This document shows, one piece after another, positions 60,336 to 64,000 of a DNA stretch of 64,000 nucleotides. Within the stretch, counting starts at the first letter, position 1. The number at the start of each line of letters is the position of its first letter. Location: assembly GCF_025999835.1 (NCBI RefSeq), contig NZ_AP025628.1, positions 186,001 to 250,000 on the forward strand. The letters run 5' to 3'. A model generated the notes under the pieces. The model saw only the letters and a program-made list of their open reading frames with translations, searched no databases and was not told the DNA's origin. A program made the position numbers and the translations under genes. Source of the stretch: Caldinitratiruptor microaerophilus (GTDB taxonomy: Bacteria > Bacillota > Sulfobacillia > Symbiobacteriales > ZC4RG38).

Positions 60336-61100
60336 ATGGCAGAGCCGATCATCCGGGTCGAGAACGTGCACAAGCGCTTCGGCTCCCTGGAGGTGCTCCG
60401 GGGCCTGAGCCTGAGGGTCGACCCGGGCGAGGTCGTGTGCATCATCGGCCCCAGCGGGTCGGGGAAGTCCACCCTGCTCCGCTGCATCAACTACCTGGAG
60501 CCGATCCAGGAGGGCCGGATCTACGTCGACGGGGAACTGGTCGGCATGCGCGAGGTGAACGGGCGGCTCGTCCCGGCCCGGGAGGCCGATCTGAACCGGA
60601 TGCGGGCGAAGATCGGCATGGTGTTCCAGCGCTTTCACCTGTTTCCCCACATGACCGCGCTGCAGAATGTGATGGAGGGACCGCTGCAGGTGCGGCGCAT
60701 GCGCAGGGACGAGGCCGAGGCGCTCGCCCTGCGGCTCCTGCGCAAGGTGGGGCTGGCTGACAAGGCCACGCAGTACCCCTCCCGCCTCTCCGGCGGCCAG
60801 CAGCAGCGGGTCGCCATCGCCAGGGCGCTGGCGATGGAGCCGAGGATCATGCTGTTCGACGAGCCGACGTCCGCCCTGGACCCGGAGCTGGTCGGCGAGG
60901 TCCTCCAGGTCATGCGGGACCTGGCCGCCGAGGGCATGACCATGCTGGTGGTGACCCACGAGATGGGGTTCGCCCGGGAGGTGGCGGATCGGGTCGTCTT
61001 CATCGACGGCGGGGTGATCCTGGAGGAGGGGCCGCCGGCCGAGGTGTTCGGCTCGCCCCGCCATCCCCGCACCCGGGAGTTCCTGAGCAAGGTCCTGTGA
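60336..61100 (+). CDS. glnQ: Polar amino-acid ABC transporter ATPase (GlnQ-like)
   Basis: A 254-residue ATPase. Walker A is [10 protein letters not shown]-loop [19 protein letters not shown], signature [15 protein letters not shown], Walker [21 protein letters not shown]-loop [19 protein letters not shown] 60336 is 4 bases after the permease stop. It overlaps murT (GTGA at 61097), so transporter and murein genes are translated together. Confidence 0.96.
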   Translation: MAEPIIRVENVHKRFGSLEVLRGLSLRVDPGEVVCIIGPSGSGKSTLLRCINYLEPIQEGRIYVDGELVGMREVNGRLVPAREADLNRMRAKIGMVFQRFHLFPHMTALQNVMEGPLQVRRMRRDEAEALALRLLRKVGLADKATQYPSRLSGGQQQRVAIARALAMEPRIMLFDEPTSALDPELVGEVLQVMRDLAAEGMTMLVVTHEMGFAREVADRVVFIDGGVILEEGPPAEVFGSPRHPRTREFLSKVL

Positions 61101-62620
61101 GCCGGGCGGTGGCGCACCCGGATCCCCAGGCGTGGCCGGAGTTGAGCGACGTGCGACCGAAGTTCCTCTTGGCCCTGTGGGCGGGGAAACTCGCGATGGC
61201 GCTGTCCCGCCGCCTTGGCCGGGGCGGGTCCTCGCTGCCGGGCCGGATCGCGCGGCGGATCGAGCCGCGCGTCCTGGACGAGCTGGCACGGGGCCCCCAC
61301 ATGGGCAGCCTCGCGATATCCGGCACCAACGGGAAGACGACGACGGCCAAGCTCGTCGCCGGCATCGCCGCGCGGGCGGGCCGCCGGGTCATCCACAACC
61401 GGGCCGGCGCCAACATGATCGACGGGGTGACGGCCGCCTTCCTGGAGGACGCGACCTGGAGCGCCCGGCCCCGGGGCGAGGTGGCCGTCCTGGAGGTCGA
61501 CGAGGCCTCCGTGCCGGGCGTCTTCGCCGCGATCCGGCCCCGGGTGGCGCTGGTCACGAACTTCTTCCGGGATCAGCTCGACCGGTACGGCGAGCTGAAC
61601 CACACGGTGGGGCTCGTCCGGCAGGGCCTCGAGCGGCTTGCGGCGGGCGGCCGGGCCGTGCTCTGCGCGGACGATCCCCTGTGTGCCGGGCTGGCCAAGG
61701 GGCTCGCCCCGGGGGTCCAGGTCCCGGTCGCGGCCGGAACGGCGGCCGCCGGGATCGCCGCCGCCGCAGAACCCGGTGGACCGGCATCGGACACGCTCTT
61801 CTACGGTCTGGAGGACCCCACCGCCGGCGGCGCCGCCGCCCATGCGGCGGACGCCCGGCGCTGCGTGCGGTGCGGGCACCCGTACGAGTACGAGCACGTG
61901 TACTACGCCCACCTGGGCCAGTACCGCTGCCCGGCCTGCGGCCACCGGCGGCCCCGGCCGCAGGTGTATGCCGAGAACCTGCGCGACGCGGACCTCACGG
62001 GCACCACGTTCGACCTCGTCACCCCGGCCGGAGTGCGCACCTGCCGGGTGCAGGCCCCCGGCCTGTACAACGTCTACAACGCCGTGGGTGCCGCAGCGGC
62101 GGCCTACGCGCTGGGGGTCGACCTGGACGTCATCGCCGCAGGCCTCAGCGAGACGTCCGCCGCCTTCGGGCGCATGGAGCGGCTGAAGGCCGAGGGGCGG
62201 GAGGTCCTGGTGGCGCTGGTGAAGAACCCGGCGGGGTACAACCAGGTCCTCCGGACGGTACTTGGCGTGGAAGGGCCCAAGAACCTCCTGCTGCTCCTGA
62301 ACGACCTGGCGGCCGACGGCACCGACGTGTCCTGGATCTGGGACGTCGACTTCGAGGTCCTGGCCGCGCGGGACGGGGAACTGAACCTCGTCATCTGCTC
62401 CGGGCGGCGGGCCGAGGACCTAGCCGTCCGCATGAAGTACGCCGGGGTGAGCCCGGCGCGCATCGTGGTGGAGGCGGACCCCTCCCGGGCCCTCGAGCAG
62501 GGGCTGCGCTTCACCCGGCCCGGGGAGGTCCTGTACGTCCTGCCGACGTACACCGCCATGCTGGAGCTACGGACGGTGCTGCAGCAGCGCGGCTACCTGC
62601 GGGGCGCCTGGGACATCTGA
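61097..62620 (+). CDS. murT: Lipid II isoglutaminyl synthase subunit MurT
   Basis: Mur-ligase-like subunit that, with GatD, amidates the D-Glu of lipid II. The 507 residues include P-loop SGTNGKTTT (about 75-83), the [10 protein letters not shown] and [14 protein letters not shown] segments, and the MurT zinc ribbon Cys256/Cys259 and Cys278/Cys281. The C-terminal DUF1727 region contains [24 protein letters not shown] and a conserved Asp for GatD activity. GTG 61097 overlaps the glnQ stop. gatD follows. Confidence 0.95.
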   Translation: MSRAVAHPDPQAWPELSDVRPKFLLALWAGKLAMALSRRLGRGGSSLPGRIARRIEPRVLDELARGPHMGSLAISGTNGKTTTAKLVAGIAARAGRRVIHNRAGANMIDGVTAAFLEDATWSARPRGEVAVLEVDEASVPGVFAAIRPRVALVTNFFRDQLDRYGELNHTVGLVRQGLERLAAGGRAVLCADDPLCAGLAKGLAPGVQVPVAAGTAAAGIAAAAEPGGPASDTLFYGLEDPTAGGAAAHAADARRCVRCGHPYEYEHVYYAHLGQYRCPACGHRRPRPQVYAENLRDADLTGTTFDLVTPAGVRTCRVQAPGLYNVYNAVGAAAAAYALGVDLDVIAAGLSETSAAFGRMERLKAEGREVLVALVKNPAGYNQVLRTVLGVEGPKNLLLLLNDLAADGTDVSWIWDVDFEVLAARDGELNLVICSGRRAEDLAVRMKYAGVSPARIVVEADPSRALEQGLRFTRPGEVLYVLPTYTAMLELRTVLQQRGYLRGAWDI

Positions 62621-62647
62621 GCCGTGCCCACGGGGGCGGGGGATCGA

Positions 62648-63388
62648 ATGCGCGCGGAGATCCGCATCCTGAGCCTGTACCCGGAGATCCTGAACATCTA
62701 CGGCGACCGCGGCAACCTCATCACCCTGGTGCAGCGGGCCCGCTGGCACGGGCTGGAGCCCGTGGTCACCGAGGCGTCCATCGGAGACCCGGTCGACTTC
62801 CGGCGGTACGACCTGGTCGCCATCGGCGGCGGGCAGGACAGGGAGCAGAAGCTGATCGCGGCGGACTTCAAGGACGAAAAGGGCCCCTCCCTGGCCGAGG
62901 CCGTCCGGGAGGGGGTCGCTGTCCTGGCGGTCTGCGGGGCGTACCAGCTGATGGGCAAGTACTACCGCACGGCCCAGGGCGAGGAGATCCCGGGGCTCGG
63001 GATCTTCGACGCCTGGACCGAGGCCGGGTCCCGCCGGATGATCGGCGACGTCGTGGTGGAGACCGACCTCCTGGGCGGCACCCGCACGCTCGTGGGGTTC
63101 GAGAACCACTCGGGCCGCACGTTCCTGGGCCCGTCGGCGCGCCCCCTTGGCCGGGTCCTGCGGGGTCACGGGAACAACGGCGAGGACGGGCACGAGGGCA
63201 TCGTCCACCGCAGCGCGGTCGGCACCTACCTGCACGGGAGCCTCCTGCCCAAGAACCCCCACCTGGCCGACTGGCTCCTGCAGCGTGCCCTCGACTACCG
63301 GTACGGCGGCTCCGTGCGTCTGGGCCGGCTGGACGACGAGTTCGAGGAGCGGGCCCACGCCGCGATGGTCAGGCGCCTCCTGGGCTAG
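62648..63388 (+). CDS. gatD: Lipid II isoglutaminyl synthase glutaminase subunit GatD
   Basis: Class I glutamine amidotransferase that supplies ammonia to MurT. The 246 residues show LYPEILNIYGDRGNL, nucleophile Cys96 in AVCGAYQLMG, GFENHSGRT and catalytic His196 in GTYLHGSLLPKNP. ATG 62648 with GGGGGATCGA upstream is preferred over GTG 62624. The gene is convergent with the DUF2232 gene, overlapping by 4 bases. Peptidoglycan D-Glu amidation is typical of Gram-positive bacteria, which supports the lineage guess. Confidence 0.95.
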   Translation: MRAEIRILSLYPEILNIYGDRGNLITLVQRARWHGLEPVVTEASIGDPVDFRRYDLVAIGGGQDREQKLIAADFKDEKGPSLAEAVREGVAVLAVCGAYQLMGKYYRTAQGEEIPGLGIFDAWTEAGSRRMIGDVVVETDLLGGTRTLVGFENHSGRTFLGPSARPLGRVLRGHGNNGEDGHEGIVHRSAVGTYLHGSLLPKNPHLADWLLQRALDYRYGGSVRLGRLDDEFEERAHAAMVRRLLG

Positions 63389-64000
63389 CCGGTCCTCGCC
63401 GTGGGCCCCGGGCGCAGCCGCCGGAAGTCGAGGGCGAGGTCCAGGACGCCCAGGAAGCCGGCGGCGGGGCCCAGGTACGGCAAGAACAGGAGGAGGATCG
63501 CCATCCCGGTGGCCGCCCGGGGGGAGAAGGCCTGTCGCTCCTGGAGCCACCACGAGGCGACCGCGGCCCCCTGCAGGGCGAAGAGGAACTGCATCCCCAG
63601 GGCGACGTTGGTCACGACGGTCACCGCCCAGGCGGGCAGGTGGCGCTGCAGGAGCAGCGCCGGGGTCATGACCAGCACGTAGGCCCAGACGGACCAGACC
63701 GGCAGCGCCCAGCGGGCGAAGGGCGGCAGCGGCTCCACCGCGTGGCCGAGCCGCGGGAAGAGCCAGTGGACCAGGTAGTAGGTCAGGAGCGCCATCAGGG
63801 CCGCGTTGAGGACGAGCGCCAGAGGCAGGAGGGTCCGCATGAGGGTGGGGAGGGCGTCGAGCAGGGGCCGGTAGAGCTCCTGCTGCGCGGCCGGCAGGCG
63901 TGCCACCGCCTGCCGCATCGCGTCGGCGAAGGTCTGGATCTGGATGTCGAGCGGGTTCTGGCCCATGATGAGGAGGCTCAGGGCCACGGTGAGGAGGAGC
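63385..64000 (-). CDS. DUF2232 (YybS-like) membrane protein, N-terminus off the window
   Basis: The visible 205 codons encode the C-terminal part of an integral membrane protein with about five helices. One is LLPLALVLNAALMALLTYYL, and YVLVMTPALLLQRHLP and VVTNVALGMQFLFALQGAAVAS follow. They end in LDLALDFRRLRPGPTART. This matches the DUF2232/YybS family found beside dnaB/rplI in Firmicutes, where YybS has no proven function. The reading frame stays open to the right edge, so the start lies beyond it. Confidence 0.8.
   Translation of the reverse strand, partial: LLLTVALSLLIMGQNPLDIQIQTFADAMRQAVARLPAAQQELYRPLLDALPTLMRTLLPLALVLNAALMALLTYYLVHWLFPRLGHAVEPLPPFARWALPVWSVWAYVLVMTPALLLQRHLPAWAVTVVTNVALGMQFLFALQGAAVASWWLQERQAFSPRAATGMAILLLFLPYLGPAAGFLGVLDLALDFRRLRPGPTARTG

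Overview
The window is very GC-rich and densely coded. Starts are often GTG or TTG behind strong GGAGG-type ribosome binding sites, and stop/start overlaps (ATGA, GTGA) are common. Transcription-terminating riboswitches, a MurT-GatD pair, a DUF2232 (YybS-like) gene and futalosine menaquinone genes point to a high-GC Firmicutes lineage such as Symbiobacteriales or Thermaerobacter-like thermophiles. The lineage is inferred from gene content, not proven. No rRNA, tRNA or CRISPR array was seen.

Layout. 0-5.6 kb: a potassium module, with trkH on the minus strand and, divergently, a sensor kinase, a receiver-TPR protein and two tandem TrkA-like RCK proteins. 5.6-9.6 kb: typA, a small flavin-type oxidase and an ABC-2 exporter pair. 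9.7-13.2 kb: a carbon-fixation block made of a form I-type RuBisCO large chain with no small-subunit gene beside it, a CbbR-like LysR regulator and a class II-type phosphoribulokinase. 13.3-16.4 kb: a soluble cysteine-rich LytS-type kinase, a LytTR response regulator and a ParM-like actin homologue. 16.5-17.9 kb: an ArsR/DUF302 pair and a universal stress protein. 17.9-22.6 kb: a cobalamin riboswitch followed by btuFCD-cobU-cobS. 23.1-24.9 kb: a c-di-GMP-I (GEMM-I) type riboswitch and terminator ahead of pyrimidine-nucleoside phosphorylase. 24.9-30.4 kb: a Crp/Fnr regulator, then an AcoR-type GAF regulator fused to a LytTR DNA-binding domain and the E1alpha-E1beta-E2 genes of an acetoin/2-oxoacid dehydrogenase.

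30.5-37.8 kb: a DNA-repair operon with two SF1-type helicase proteins, an Fe-S-type PD-(D/E)XK nuclease and RecJ. 37.8-40.9 kb: a phosphoribosyltransferase, a small membrane protein, a lower-GC patch with the relic of an IS607-type element, an ECF sigma factor and pgsA. 40.9-46.1 kb: a PrcB-like protein, thiamine pyrophosphokinase, and an MTAP-like phosphorylase with mqnE-mqnA-mqnC. 46.3-54.6 kb: an RRM protein, then sugar-acid use (galactonate dehydratase, sugar ABC importer, RpiR regulator, gluconokinase, 6-phosphogluconate dehydrogenase). 55-64 kb: a GatC-GatA-like fusion amidase, a HAD phosphatase, a GrdB-family protein, a polar amino-acid ABC importer, murT-gatD and a partial DUF2232 gene.

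How the parts may work together. The 6-phosphogluconate dehydrogenase makes ribulose 5-phosphate, the substrate of phosphoribulokinase, whose product feeds RuBisCO. The amino-acid importer overlaps murT-gatD, which needs glutamine. The strongest regulatory observation is a set of three identical 9-bp direct repeats, exactly 21 bp apart, between the AcoR-LytTR gene and its dehydrogenase operon. That is the geometry known for LytTR-domain binding sites.
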